The position numbers were made by a program, and so were the translations under genes. The notes beneath the pieces are model-generated. The model was given only the letters and a program-made list of their open reading frames with translations. It ran no database searches and had not been told where the DNA came from. Shown in pieces: positions 13,201-27,500 of a stretch of 64,000 nt of DNA (positions are counted from its first letter, which is position 1; every line of letters begins with the position of its first letter). Origin of the DNA: Ariolimax columbianus (taxonomy: Eukaryota > Mollusca > Gastropoda > Stylommatophora > Arionidae); the NCBI GenBank assembly GCA_036924085.1, contig JAVGWX010000025.1, positions 24,632,752 through 24,696,751 of the forward strand, in the 5' to 3' direction.

Positions 13201-14599
13201 GAAGAGACGATTTGCTCAGTCAGAATGGGGATTGGCGGAGATAGGGAGAGACGATTTGCTCAGAATGGGGATTGGCGGAGATAGCGAGAGACGATTTGCT
13301 CAGAATGGGGATTGGAGGAGATAGAGAGAGACGATTTGCTCAGAATGGGGATTGGTGGAGATAGGGAGAGACGATTTGCTCAGTCAGAATGGGGATTGGC
13401 TGAGATAGGGAGAGACGATTTGCTCAGTCAGAATGGGGATTGGCCGAGATAGGGAGAGACGATTTGCTCAGTCAGAATGGTGATTGGCGGAGATAGGGAG
13501 AGACGATTTGCTCAGTCAGAATGGGGATTGGCGGAGATAGGGAGAGACGATTTGCTCAGTCAGAATGGGGATTGGTGGAGATAGGGAGAGACGATTTGCT
13601 CAGTCAGAATGGGGATTGGCGGAGATAGTGAGAGACGATTTGCTCAGTCAGAATGGTGATTGTTGGAGATAGGGAGAGACGATTTGCTCGGTCAGAATGG
13701 GGTTTGGCGGAGATAGGGAGAGACGATTTGCTCAGTCAGAATGGGGATTGTTGGAGATAGGGAGAGACGATTTGCTCAGAATGGGGATTGGTGGAGATAG
13801 GGAGAGACGATTTGCTCAGTCAGAATGGGGATTGGCGGAGATAGGGAGAGACGATTTGCTCAGAATGGGGATTGGCGGAGATAGCGAGAGACGATTTGCT
13901 CAGAATGGGGATTGGCGGAAATAGAGAGAGACGATTTGCTGAGAATGGGGATTGGTGGAGATAGGGAGAGACGATATGCTCAGTCAGAATGGGGATTGGC
14001 TGAGATAGGGAGAGACGATTTGCTCAGTCAGAATGGGGATTGGTGGAGATAGGGAGAGACGATTTGCTCAGTCAGAATGGTGATTGGCGGAGATAGCGAG
14101 AGACGATTTGCTCAGAATGGGGATTGGCAGAAATAGAGAGAGACGATTTGCTCAGAATGGGGATTGGTGGAGATAGGGAGAGACGATATGCTCAGTCAGA
14201 ATGGGGATTGGCTGAGATAGGGAGAGACGATTTGCTCAGTCAGAATGGGGATTGGTGGAGATAGGGAGAGACGATTTGCTCAGAATGGGGATTGGTGGAG
14301 ATAGGGAGAGACGATTTGCTCAGTCAGAATGGGGATTGGCGGAGATAGGGAGAGACGATTTGCTCAGTCAGAATAGGGATTGGCGGAGATAGGGAGAGAC
14401 GATTTGCTCAGTCAGAATGGGGATTGTTGGAGATAGGGAGAGACGATTTGCTCAGTCAGAATGGGGATTGGCGGAGATAGGGAGAGACGATTTGCTCAGT
14501 CAGAATGGGGATTGTTGGAGATAGGGAGAGACGATTTGCTCAGAATGGGGATTGGCGGAGATAGGGAGAGACGATTTGCTCAGTCAGAATGGGGATTGG
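10231..14599 (+). repeat. Sat1 4.4-kb segmental duplication, copy A2
   Basis: This is the second copy of the 3530-7943 block. It lacks one 44-bp monomer near 11300 and 2 bp at about 11101 relative to the first copy. Otherwise it differs only by scattered substitutions, for example TTTTCTCAAAATG near 11600 against TTTGCTCAAAATG. Its conservation over more than 4 kb shows that the block was copied as a unit and did not arise from independent monomer amplification. Confidence 0.85.
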
Positions 14600-16100
14600 T
14601 GGAGATAGGGAGAGACGATTTGCTCAGTCAGAATGGGGATTGGCGGAGATAAGGACAGACGATTTGCTCAATCAGAATGGGGATTGGTGGACAAAGGGAG
14701 AGACGATTTGCTCAGAATTGGGATTGGTGGAGATAGGGAGAGACGATTTGCTCAGTCAGAATGGGGATTGTTGGAGATAGGGAGAGACGATTTGCTCAGA
14801 ATGGGGATTGGCGGAGATAGGGAGAGACGATTTGCTCAGTCAGAATGGGGATTGGCGGAGAAAGGGAGAGACGATTTGCTCAGAATGGGGATTGGTGGAG
14901 ATAGGGAGAGACGATTTGCTCAGAATGGGGATTGGTGGAGATAGGGAGAGACGATTTGCTCAGTCAGAATGGGGATTGGCGGAGATAGGGAGAGACTATT
15001 TGCTCAAAATGGGGATTGGAGGAGATAGGGAGAGACGATTTGCTCAGAATGGCTATTGGTGGAGATAGGGAGAGACGATTTGCTCAGTCATAATGGGGAT
15101 TGGCGGAGATAGGGAGAAACGATTTGCTCAGTAAGAATGGGGATTGGCGGAGATAGGTAGAGACGATTTGCTCAGTCAGAATGGGGATTGGCGGAGAAAA
15201 GGGAGAGACGATTTGCTCAGAATGGGGATTGGTGGAGATAGGGAGAGACGATTTGCTCAGATTGGGGATTGGTGGAGATAGGAAGAGACGATTTGCTCAG
15301 TCAGAATGGGGATTGGCGGAGATAGGGAGAGACGATTTGCTCAGAATGGGGATTGGCGGAGATAGCGAGAGACGATTTGCTCAGAATGGGGATTGGCGGA
15401 GATAGAGAGAGAGAGACGATTTGCTCATTCAGAATGGGGATTGGCGGAGATAGCGAGAGACGATTTGCTCAGAATGGGGATTGGCGGAGATAGAGAGAGA
15501 GAGACGATTTGCTCATTCAGAATGGGGATTGGCGGAGATAGGGAGAGACGATTTGCTCAGTCAGAATGGAGATTGGCAGAGATAGGGAGAGACGATTTGC
15601 TCAGAATGGGGATTGGTGGAGATAGTGAGAGAGGATTTGCTCAGAATGGGAATTAGCGGAGATAGAGAGAGACGATTTGCTCAGAATGGGGATTGGTAGA
15701 GATAGAAAGAGACGATTTGCTCAGTCAGAATGGGAATGGCAGATATAGGGAGAGACGATTTGCTCAGTCAGAATGGGGATTGGGGGTGAAAGGGAGAGAC
15801 GATTTGCTGAGAATGGGAATTGGCGGAGATAGGGAGAGACGATTTGCTCAGTCAGAATGGGGATTGGCGGAGAAAAGGCAGAGACGATTTGCTCAGAATG
15901 GGGCAATTGGTGGAGATAGGGAGAGACGATTTGCTCAGATTGGGGATTGGTGGAGATAGGAAGAGACGATTTGCTCAGTCAGAATGGGGATTGGCGGAGA
16001 TAGGGAGAGACGATTTGCTCAGAATGGGGATTGGCGGAGATAGCGAGAGACGATTTGCTCAGAATGGGGATTGGCGGAGATAGAGAGAGACGATTTGCTC
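14548..16100 (+). repeat. Sat1 segmental block B, copy B2 (5'-shortened)
   Basis: This copy matches about 8697-10250 at 5851 bp offset and about 16784-18145 at 2236 bp offset. It lacks the first roughly 650 bp of block B. It keeps the GA-expanded monomers (near 15405 and 15495), the GGGAATGGCAGATATAGGG monomer (near 15731) and the GGGGCAATTGG insertion (near 15899). It begins where duplication copy A2 loses its match, so the boundary at about 14550-14600 is a joint between two duplicated segments. Confidence 0.8.
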
Positions 16101-16140
16101 AGAATGGGGATTGGCGGAGATAGCGAGAGACGATTTGCTC

Positions 16141-18296
16141 AGAATGGGGATTGGCGGAGATAGGGAGAGACTATTTGCTCAAAATGGGGATTGGAGGAGA
16201 TAGAGAGAGACGATTTGCTCAGAATGGCTATTGGTGGAGATAGGGAGAGACGATTTGCTCAGTCAGACTGGGAATTGGCGGAGATAGGGAGAGACGATTT
16301 GCTCAGTCATAATGGGGATTGGCGGAGATAGGGAGAAACGATTTGCTCAGTAAGAATGGTTATTGGCGGAGATAGGGAGAGACGATTTGCTCAGTCAGAA
16401 TGGGGATTGGCGGAGAAAAGGGAGAGACGATTTGCTCAGAATGGGGATTGGTGGAGATAGGGAGAGACGATTTGCTCAGTCAGAATGGCAATTGGCGGAG
16501 ATAGGGAGAGACGATTTGCTCAGAATGGGGATTGGCGGAGATAGCGAGAGACGATTTGCTCAGAATGGGGATTGGCGGAGATAGAGAGAGACGATTTGCT
16601 CAGAATGGGGATTGGTGGAGATAGGGAGAGACGATATGCTCAGTCAGAATGGGGATTGGCTGAGATAGGGAGAGACGATTTGCTCAGTCAGAATGGGGAT
16701 TGGCGGAGATAGGGAGAGACGATTTGCTCAGTCAGAATGGTGATTGGCGGAGATAGGGAGAGACGATTTGCTCAGTCAGAATGGGGATTGGCGGAGATAG
16801 GGAGAGACGATTTGCTCAGTCAGAATGGGGATTGGTGGAGATAGGGAGAGACGATTTGCTCAGTCAGAATGGGGATTGGCGGAGATAAGGACAGACGATT
16901 TGCTCAATCAGAATGGGGATTGGTGGACAAAGGGAGAGACGATTTGCTCAGAATTGGGATTGGTGGAGATAGGGAGAGACGATTTGCTCAGTCAGAATGG
17001 GGATTGTTGGAGATAGGGAGAGACGATTTGCTCAGAATGGGGATTGGCGGAGATAGGGAGAGACGATTTGCTCAGTCAGAATGGGGATTGGCGGAGAAAG
17101 GGAGAGACGATTTGCTCAGAATGGGGATTGGTGGAGATAGGGAGAGACGATTTGCTCAGAATGGGGATTGGTGGAGATAGGGAGAGACGATTTGCTCAGT
17201 CAGAATGGGGATTGGCGGAGATAGGGAGAGACTATTTGCTCAAAATGGGGATTGGAGGAGATAGGGAGAGACGATTTGCTCAGAATGGCTATTGGTGGAG
17301 ATAGGGAGAGACGATTTGCTCAGTCATAATGGGGATTGGCGGAGATAGGGAGAAACGATTTGCTCAGTAAGAATGGGGATTGGCGGAGATAGGTAGAGAC
17401 GATTTGCTCAGTCAGAATGGGGATTGGCGGAGAAAAGGGAGAGACGATTTGCTCAGAATGGGGATTGGTGGAGATAGGGAGAGACGATTTGCTCAGATTG
17501 GGGATTGGTGGAGATAGGAAGAGACGATTTGCTCAGTCAGAATGGGGATTGGCGGAGATAGGGAGAGACGATTTGCTCAGAATGGGGATTGGCGGATATA
17601 GCGAGAGACGATTTGCTCAGAATGGGGATTGGCGGAGATAGAGAGAGAGAGACGATTTGCTCATTCAGAATGGGGATTGGCGGAGATAGCGAGAGACGAT
17701 TTGCTCAGAATGGGGATTGGCGGAGATAGAGAGAGAGAGACGATTTGCTCATTCAGAATGGGGATTGGCGGAGATAGGGAGAGACGATTTGCTCAGTCAG
17801 AATGGAGATTGGCAGAGATAGGGAGAGACGATTTGCTCAGAATGGGGATTGGTGGAGATAGTGAGAGAGGATTTGCTCAGAATGGGAATTAGCGGAGATA
17901 GAGAGAGACGATTTGCTCAGAATGGGGATTGGTAGAGATAGAAAGAGACGATTTGCTCAGTCAGAATGGGAATGGCAGATATAGGGAGAGACGATTTGCT
18001 CAGTCAGAATGGGGATTGGGGGTGAAAGGGAGAGACGATTTGCTGAGAATGGGAATTGGCGGAGATAGGGAGAGACGATTTGCTCAGTCAGAATGGGGAT
18101 TGGCGGAGAAAAGGCAGAGACGATTTGCTCAGAATGGGGCAATTGGTGGAGATAGGAAGAGACGATTTGCTCAGTCAGAATGGGGATTGGCGGAGATAGG
18201 GAGAGACGATTTGCTCAGAATGGGGATTGGCGGAGATAGCGAGAGACGATTTGCTCAGAATGGGGATTGGCGGAGATAGAGAGAGACGATTTGCTC
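16141..18296 (+). repeat. Sat1 segmental block B, copy B3
   Basis: This is the third copy of block B and covers the full length of B1. A 40-bp monomer present in B1 and B2 after GGGGCAATTGG is missing here near 18150. Private changes include CAGAATGGCAATTGG near 16485 (B1 has GGCGATTGG) and GGCGGATATAGCG near 17595. Confidence 0.8.
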
Positions 18297-18789
18297 AGAA
18301 TGGGGATTGGTGGAGATAGGGAGAGACGATTTGCTCAGTCAGAATGGGGATTGGCTGAGATAGGGAGAGACGATTTGCTCAGTCAGAATGGGGATTGGCC
18401 GAGATAGGGAGAGACGATTTGCTCAGTCAGAATGGTGATTGGCGGAGATAGGGAGAGACGATTTGCTCAGTCAGAATGGGGATTGGCGGAGATAGGGAGA
18501 GACGATTTGCTCAGTCAGAATGGGGATTGGTGGAGATAGGGAAAGACGATTTGCTCAGTCAGAATGGGGATTGGCGGAGATAGGGAGAGACGATTTGCTA
18601 AGTCAGAATGGGGATTGGCAGAGATAGGGAGAGACGATTTGCTCAGAATGGGGATTGGTGGAGATAGGGTGAGACGAGTTGCTCAGTCAGAATGGGGATT
18701 GTTCGAGATAGGGAGAGACGATTTGCTCAATCAGAATGGGGATTGGTGGACAAACGGAGAGACGATTTGCTCAGAATGGGGATTGATGG

Positions 18790-21546
18790 AGATAGAGAGA
18801 GAGACGATTTGCTCATTCAGAATTGGGATTGGCGGAGATAGGGAGAGACGATTTGCTCAGTCAGAATGGAGATTGGCAGAGATAGGGAGAGACGATTTGC
18901 TCAGAATGGGGATTGGTGGAGATAGGGAGAGAGGATTTGCTCAGAATGGGAATTAGCGGAGATAGAGAGAGACGATTTGCTCAGAATGGGGATTGGTAGA
19001 GATAGAAAGAGACGATTTGCTCAGTCAGAATGGGAATGGCAGATATAGGGAGAGATGATTTGCTCAGTCAGAATGGGGATTGGGGGAGAAAGGGAGAGAC
19101 GATTTGCTGAGAATGGGAATTGGCGAAGATAGGGAGAGACGATTTGCTCAGTCAGAATTGGGATTGGCGGAGAAAAGGGAGAGACGATTTGCTCAGAATG
19201 GGGATTGGTGGAGATAGGGAGAGACGATTTGCTCAGATTGGGGATTGGTGGAGATAGGAAGAGACGATTTGCTCAGTCAGAATGGGGATTGGCGGAGATA
19301 GGGAGAGACGATTTGCTCAGAATGGGGATTGGCGGAGATAGCGAGAGACGATTTGCTCAGAATGGGGATTGGCTGAGATAGAGAGAGACGATTTGCTCAG
19401 AATGGGGATTGGTGGAGATAGGGAGAGACGATTTGCTCAGTCAGAATGGGGATTGGCTGAGATAGGGAGAGACGATTTGCTCAGTCAGAATGGGGATTGG
19501 CCGAGATAGGGAGAGACGATTTGCTCAGTCAGAATGGGGATTGGCAGAGATAGGGAGAGAAGATTTGCTCAGAATGGGGATTTGTGGAGATAGGGTGAGA
19601 CGATTTGCTCAGTCAGAATGGGGATTGTTCGAGATAGGGAGAGACGATTTGCTCAATCAGAATGGGGATTGGTGGACAAAGGGAGAGACGATTTGCTCAG
19701 AATGGGGATTGGTGGAGATAGGGAGAGACGATTTGCTCAGAATGGGGATTGGTGGAGATAGAGAGAGAGACGATTTGCTCATTCAGAATGGGGATTGGCG
19801 GAGATAGGGAGAGACGATTTGCTCAGTCAGAATGGAGATTGGCAGAGATAGGGAGAGACGATTTGCTCAGAAAGGGGATTGGTGGAGATAGGGAGAGAGG
19901 ATTTGCTCAGAATGGGAATTAGCGGAGATAGAGAGAGACGATTTGCTCAGAATGGGGATTGATAGAGATAGAAAGAGACGATTTGCTCAGTCAGAATGGG
20001 AATGGCAGATATAGGGAGAGACGATTTGCTCAGTCAGAATGGGGATTGGGGGAGAAAGGGAGAGACGATTTGCTGAGAATGGGAATTGGCGGAGATAGGG
20101 AGAGACGATTTGCTCAGTCAGAATGGGGATTGGCGGAGATAGGGACAGACGATTTGCTCTGAATAGTAATTGGTGGAGATAGGAAGAGATGATTTGCTCA
20201 GTCAGAATGGGGATTGGTGGAGATAGAGAGAGAGACGATTTGCTCATTCAGAATGGGGATTGGCGGAGATAGGGAGAGACGATTTGCTCAGTCAGAATGG
20301 AGATTGGCAGAGATAGGGAGAGACGATTTGCTCAGAATGGGGATTGGTGGAGATAGGGAGAGAGGATTTGCTCAGAATGGGAATTAGCGGAGATAGAGAG
20401 AGACGATTTGCTCAGAATGGGGATTGGTAGAGATAGAAAGAGACGATTTGCTCAGTCAGAATGGGAATGGCAGATATAGGGAGAGACGATTTGCTCAGTC
20501 AGAATGGGGATTTGGGGAGAAAGGGAGAGACGATTTGCTGAGAATGGGAATTGGCGGAGATAGGGAGAGACGATTTGCTCAGTCAGAATGGGGATTGGCG
20601 GAGAAAAGGGAGAGACGATTTGCTCAGAATGGGGATTGGTGGAGATAGGGAGAGACGATTTGCTCAGATTGGGGATTGGTGGAGATAGGAAGAGACGATT
20701 TGCTCAGTCAGAATGGGGATTGGCGGAGATAGGGAGAGACGATTTGCTCAGAATGGGGATTGGCGGAGATAGCGAGAGACGATTTGCTCAGAATGGGGAT
20801 TGGCGGAGATAGAGAGAGACGATTTGCTCAGAATGGGGATTGGTGGAGATAGGGAGAGACGATTTGCTCAGTCAGAATGGGGATTGGCTGAGATAGGGAG
20901 AGACGATTTGCTCAGTCAGAATGGGGATTGGCCGAGATAGGGAGAGACGATTTGCTCAGTCAGAATGGGGATTGGCAGAGATAGGGAGAGACGATTTGCT
21001 CAGAATGGGGATTGGTGGAGATAGGGTGAGACGATTTGCTCAGTCACAATGGGGATTGTTCGAGATAGGGAGAGACGATTTGCTCAATCAGAATGGGGAT
21101 TGGTGGACAAAGGGAGAGACGATTTGCTCAGAATGGGGATTGGTGGAGATAGGGAGAGACGATTTGCTCAGAATGGGGATTGGTGGAGATAGAGAGAGAG
21201 ACGATTTGCTCATTCAGAATGGGGATTGGCGGAGATAGGGAGAGACGATTTGCTCAGTCAGAATGGAGATTGGCAGAGATAGGGAGAGACGATTTGCTCA
21301 GAATGGGGATTGGTGGAGATAGGGATAGAGGATTTGCTCAGAATGGGAATTAGCGGAGATAGAGAGAGACGATTTGCTCAGAATGGGGATTGGTAGAGAT
21401 AGAAAGAGACGATTTGCTCAGTCAGAATGGGAATGGCAGATATAGGGAGAGACGATTTGCTCAGTCAGAATGGGGATTGGGGGAGAAAGGGAGAGACGAT
21501 TTGCTGAGTTTGGGAATTGGCGGAGATAGGGAGAGACGATTTGCTC
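18790..21546 (+). repeat. Sat1 segmental repeat, 1431-bp offset
   Basis: Positions about 18790-20115 recur at about 20221-21546 with an offset of 1431 bp. The shared order of markers is GAGATAGAGAGAGAGACG, CATTCAG, GGAGATTGGCAGAG, GGAATTAGCGGAG, GGTAGAGATAGAAAGAG and GGGAATGGCAGATATAGGG. Substitutions separate the copies, for example GAAAGGGGATTGG near 19870 against GAATGGGG. The second half overlaps the start of the 1950-bp higher-order array. Confidence 0.8.
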
Positions 21547-24500
21547 AGAATGGGGATTGGTTGAGATAGGAAGAGACGATTTGCTCAGTCAGAATGGGGA
21601 TTGGCGAAGATAGGCTGAGACGATTTGCTCAGTCAGAATGGGGATTGGCGGAGATAGGGACAGACGATTTGCTCTGAATGGGAATTGGTGGAGATAGGAA
21701 GAGACGATTTGCTCAGTCAGAATGGGGTTTGGCGGAGATAGAGAGAGACGATTTGCTCAGAATGGGGATTGGTGGAGATAGGGAGAGACGATTTGCTTAG
21801 AATGGGGATTGGCGGAGATAGGGAGAGACGATTTGCTCAGAATGGGGATTGGCGGAGATAGGGAGATACGAATTTGCTCAGAATGGGGATTGGCGGAGAT
21901 AGAGAGAGACGATTTGCTGAGAATGGCGATTGGCGGAGGTAGGGAGAGACGATTTGTTCAGAATGGGGATTGGTGGAGATAGGAAGAGACGATTTGCTCA
22001 GTCAGAATGGGGATTGGCGGAGATAATGAGAGACGATTTGTTCAGTCAGAATGGTGATTGGCGGAGATAGAGAGAGACGATTTGCTCAGTCAGAATGGTG
22101 ATTGGCGGAGATAGGGACAGACGATTTGCTCTGAATGGGAATTGGTGGAGATAGGAAGAGACGATTTGCTCAGTCAGAATGGGGATTGGCGGAGATAGAG
22201 AGAGACGATTTGCTCAGTCAGAATGGGGATTGGCAGATAGGGAGAGACGATTTGCTCAGAATTGGGATTAGTGGAGATTAGGGAGAGACGATTTGCTCAG
22301 AATGGGGATTGGTGGCGATATGGAGAGACGATTTGCTCAGTCAGAATGGGGATTGGTGGAGATATGGAGAGACGATTTTGTCAGTCAGAATGGGGATTGG
22401 CGGAGATAGGGAGAGACGATTTGCTCAAAATGGGGATTGGCGGAGATAGGGAGAGACGATTTGCTTAGTCAGAATGGGGATTGACGGAAATATTGATAGA
22501 TGATTTGCTCAGAATGGGGATTGGTGAAGATAAGGAGAAACGATTTGCTCAGAATGGAGATTGGCGGAGATAGGGAGAGACGATTTGCTCAGAAAGGTGA
22601 TTGGTGGAGATAGGGAGAGACGATTTGCTCAGAATGGGGATTGGCGGAGATAGGGAGAAACGATTTGCTCAGAATGGGGATTGGTGGAGATAGGGAGAGA
22701 CGATTTGCTTAGAATGGGGATTGGCGGAGATAGGGAGAGACGATTTGCTCAGAATGGGGATTGGCGGAGATAGGGAGATACGAATTTGCTCAGAATGGGG
22801 ATTGGCGGAGATAGGGAGAGACGATTTGCTGAGAATGGCGATTGGCGGAGGTAGGGAGAGACGATTTGTTCAGAATGGGGAATGGTGGAGATAGGAAGAG
22901 ACGATTTGCTCAGTCAGAATGGGGATTGGGGGAGAAAGGGAGAGACGATTTGCTGAGAATGGGAATTGGCGGAGATAGGGAGAGACGATTTGCTCAGAAT
23001 GGGGATTGGTTGAGATAGGAAGAGACGATTTGCTCAGTCAGAATGGGGATTGGCGGAGATAGGGACAGACGATTTGCTCTGAATGGGAATTGGTGGAGAT
23101 AGGGAGAGACGATTTGCTCAGAATGGGGATTGGTGGAGATAGAGAGAGAGACGATTTGCTCATTCAGAATGGGGATTGGCGGAGATAGGGAGAGACGATT
23201 TGCTCAGTCAGAATGGAGATTGGCAGAGATAGGGAGAGACGATTTGCTCAGAATGGGGATTGGTGGAGATAGGGATAGAGGATTTGCTCAGAATGGGAAT
23301 TAGCGGAGATAGAGAGAGACGATTTGCTCAGAATGGGGATTGGTAGAGATAGAAAGAGACGATTTGCTCAGTCAGAATGGGAATGGCAGATATAGGGAGA
23401 GACGATTTGCTCAGTCAGAATGGGGATTGGGGGAGAAAGGGAGAGACGATTTGCTGAGTTTGGGAATTGGCGGAGATAGGGAGAGACGATTTGCTCAGAA
23501 TGGGGATTGGTTGAGATAGGAAGAGACGATTTGCTCAGTCAGAATGGGGATTGGCGAAGATAGGCTGAGACGATTTGCTCAGTCAGAATGGGGATTGGCG
23601 GAGATAGGGACAGACGATTTGCTCTGAATGGGAATTGGTGGAGATAGGAAGAGACGATTTGCTCAGTCAGAATGGGGTTTGGCGGAGATAGAGAGAGACG
23701 ATTTGCTCAGAATGGGGATTGGTGGAGATAGGGAGAGACGATTTGCTTAGAATGGGGATTGGCGGAGATAGGGAGAGACGATTTGCTCAGAATGGGGATT
23801 GGCGGAGATAGGGAGATACGAATTTGCTCAGAATGGGGATTGGCGGAGATAGAGAGAGACGATTTGCTGAGAATGGCGATTGGCGGAGGTAGGGAGAGAC
23901 GATTTGTTCAGAATGGGGATTGGTGGAGATAGGAAGAGACGATTTGCTCAGTCAGAATGGGGATTGGCGGAGATAATGAGAGACGATTTGTTCAGTCAGA
24001 ATGGTGATTGGCGGAGATAGAGAGAGACGATTTGCTCAGTCAGAATGGTGATTGGCGGAGATAGGGACAGACGATTTGCTCTGAATGGGAATTGGTGGAG
24101 ATAGGAAGAGACGATTTGCTCAGTCAGAATGGGGATTGGCGGAGATAGAGAGAGACGATTTGCTCAGTCAGAATGGGGATTGGCAGATAGGGAGAGACGA
24201 TTTGCTCAGAATTGGGATTAGTGGAGATTAGGGAGAGACGATTTGCTCAGAATGGGGATTGGTGGCGATATGGAGAGACGATTTGCTCAGTCAGAATGGG
24301 GATTGGTGGAGATATGGAGAGACGATTTTGTCAGTCAGAATGGGGATTGGCGGAGATAGGGAGAGACGATTTGCTCAAAATGGGGATTGGCGGAGATAGG
24401 GAGAGACGATTTGCTTAGTCAGAATGGGGATTGACGGAAATATTGATAGATGATTTGCTCAGAATGGGGATTGGTGAAGATAAGGAGAAACGATTTGCTC

Positions 24501-27500
24501 AGAATGGAGATTGGCGGAGATAGGGAGAGACGATTTGCTCAGAAAGGTGATTGGTGGAGATAGGGAGAGACGATTTGCTCAGAATGGGGATTGGCGGAGA
24601 TAGGGAGAAACGATTTGCTCAGAATGGGGATTGGTGGAGATAGGGAGAGACGATTTGCTTAGAATGGGGATTGGCGGAGATAGGGAGAGACGATTTGCTC
24701 AGAATGGGGATTGGCGGAGATAGGGAGATACGAATTTGCTCAGAATGGGGATTGGCGGAGATAGGGAGAGACGATTTGCTGAGAATGGCGATTGGCGGAG
24801 GTAGGGAGAGACGATTTGTTCAGAATGGGGAATGGTGGAGATAGGAAGAGACGATTTGCTCAGTCAGAATGGGGATTGGGGGAGAAAGGGAGAGACGATT
24901 TGCTGAGAATGGGAATTGGCGGAGATAGGGAGAGACGATTTGCTCAGAATGGGGATTGGTTGAGATAGGAAGAGACGATTTGCTCAGTCAGAATGGGGAT
25001 TGGCGGAGATAGGGACAGACGATTTGCTCTGAATGGGAATTGGTGGAGATAGGGAGAGACGATTTGCTCAGAATGGGGATTGGTGGAGATAGAGAGAGAG
25101 ACGATTTGCTCATTCAGAATGGGGATTGGCGGAGATAGGGAGAGACGATTTGCTCAGTCAGAATGGAGATTGGCAGAGATAGGGAGAGACGATTTGCTCA
25201 GAATGGGGATTGGTGGAGATAGGGATAGAGGATTTGCTCAGAATGGGAATTAGCGGAGATAGAGAGAGACGATTTGCTCAGAATGGGGATTGGTAGAGAT
25301 AGAAAGAGACGATTTGCTCAGTCAGAATGGGAATGGCAGATATAGGGAGAGACGATTTGCTCAGTCAGAATGGGGATTGGGGGAGAAAGGGAGAGACGAT
25401 TTGCTGAGTTTGGGAATTGGCGGAGATAGGGAGAGACGATTTGCTCAGAATGGGGATTGGTTGAGATAGGAAGAGACGATTTGCTCAGTCAGAATGGGGA
25501 TTGGCGAAGATAGGCTGAGACGATTTGCTCAGTCAGAATGGGGATTGGCGGAGATAGGGACAGACGATTTGCTCTGAATGGGAATTGGTGGAGATAGGAA
25601 GAGACGATTTGCTCAGTCAGAATGGGGTTTGGCGGAGATAGAGAGAGACGATTTGCTCAGAATGGGGATTGGTGGAGATAGGGAGAGACGATTTGCTTAG
25701 AATGGGGATTGGCGGAGATAGGGAGAGACGATTTGCTCAGAATGGGGATTGGCGGAGATAGGGAGATACGAATTTGCTCAGAATGGGGATTGGCGGAGAT
25801 AGAGAGAGACGATTTGCTGAGAATGGCGATTGGCGGAGGTAGGGAGAGACGATTTGTTCAGAATGGGGATTGGTGGAGATAGGAAGAGACGATTTGCTCA
25901 GTCAGAATGGGGATTGGCGGAGATAATGAGAGACGATTTGTTCAGTCAGAATGGTGATTGGCGGAGATAGAGAGAGACGATTTGCTCAGTCAGAATGGGG
26001 ATTGGCGGAGATAGGGACAGACGATTTGCTCTGAATGGGAATTGGTGGAGATAGGAAGAGACGATTTGCTCAGTCAGAATGGGGATTGGCGGAGATAGAG
26101 AGAGACGATTTGCTCAGTCAGAATGGGGATTGGCAGATAGGGAGAGACGATTTGCTCAGAATTGGGATTAGTGGAGATTAGGGAGAGACGATTTGCTCAG
26201 AATGGGGATTGGTGGCGATATGGAGAGACGATTTGCTCAGTCAGAATGGGGATTGGTGGAGATATGGAGAGACGATTTTGTCAGTCAGAATGGGGATTGG
26301 CGGAGATAGGGAGAGACGATTTGCTCAAAATGGGGATTGGCGGAGATAGGGAGAGACGATTTGCTTAGTCAGAATGGGGATTGACGGAAATATTGATAGA
26401 TGATTTGCTCAGAATGGGGATTGGTGAAGATAAGGAGAAACGATTTGCTCAGAATGGAGATTGGCGGAGATAGGGAGAGACGATTTGCTCAGAAAGGTGA
26501 TTGGTGGAGATAGGGAGAGACGATTTGCTCAGAATGGGGATTGGCGGAGATAGGGAGAAACGATTTGCTCAGAATGGGGATTGGTGGAGATAGGGAGAGA
26601 CGATTTGCTTAGAATGGGGATTGGCGGAGATAGGGAGAGACGATTTGCTCAGAATGGGGATTGGCGGAGATAGGGAGATACGAATTTGCTCAGAATGGGG
26701 ATTGGCGGAGATAGGGAGAGACGATTTGCTGAGAATGGCGATTGGCGGAGGTAGGGAGAGACGATTTGTTCAGAATGGGGAATGGTGGAGATAGGAAGAG
26801 ACGATTTGCTCAGTCAGAATGGGGATTGGGGGAGAAAGGGAGAGACGATTTGCTGAGAATGGGAATTGGCGGAGATAGGGAGAGACGATTTGCTCAGAAT
26901 GGGGATTGGTTGAGATAGGAAGAGACGATTTGCTCAGTCAGAATGGGGATTGGCGGAGATAGGGACAGACGATTTGCTCTGAATGGGAATTGGTGGAGAT
27001 AGGGAGAGACGATTTGCTCAGAATGGGGATTGGTGGAGATAGAGAGAGAGACGATTTGCTCATTCAGAATGGGGATTGGCGGAGATAGGGAGAGACGATT
27101 TGCTCAGTCAGAATGGAGATTGGCAGAGATAGGGAGAGACGATTTGCTCAGAATGGGGATTGGTGGAGATAGGGATAGAGGATTTGCTCAGAATGGGAAT
27201 TAGCGGAGATAGAGAGAGACGATTTGCTCAGAATGGGGATTGGTAGAGATAGAAAGAGACGATTTGCTCAGTCAGAATGGGAATGGCAGATATAGGGAGA
27301 GACGATTTGCTCAGTCAGAATGGGGATTGGGGGAGAAAGGGAGAGACGATTTGCTGAGTTTGGGAATTGGCGGAGATAGGGAGAGACGATTTGCTCAGAA
27401 TGGGGATTGGTTGAGATAGGAAGAGACGATTTGCTCAGTCAGAATGGGGATTGGCGAAGATAGGCTGAGACGATTTGCTCAGTCAGAATGGGGATTGGCG

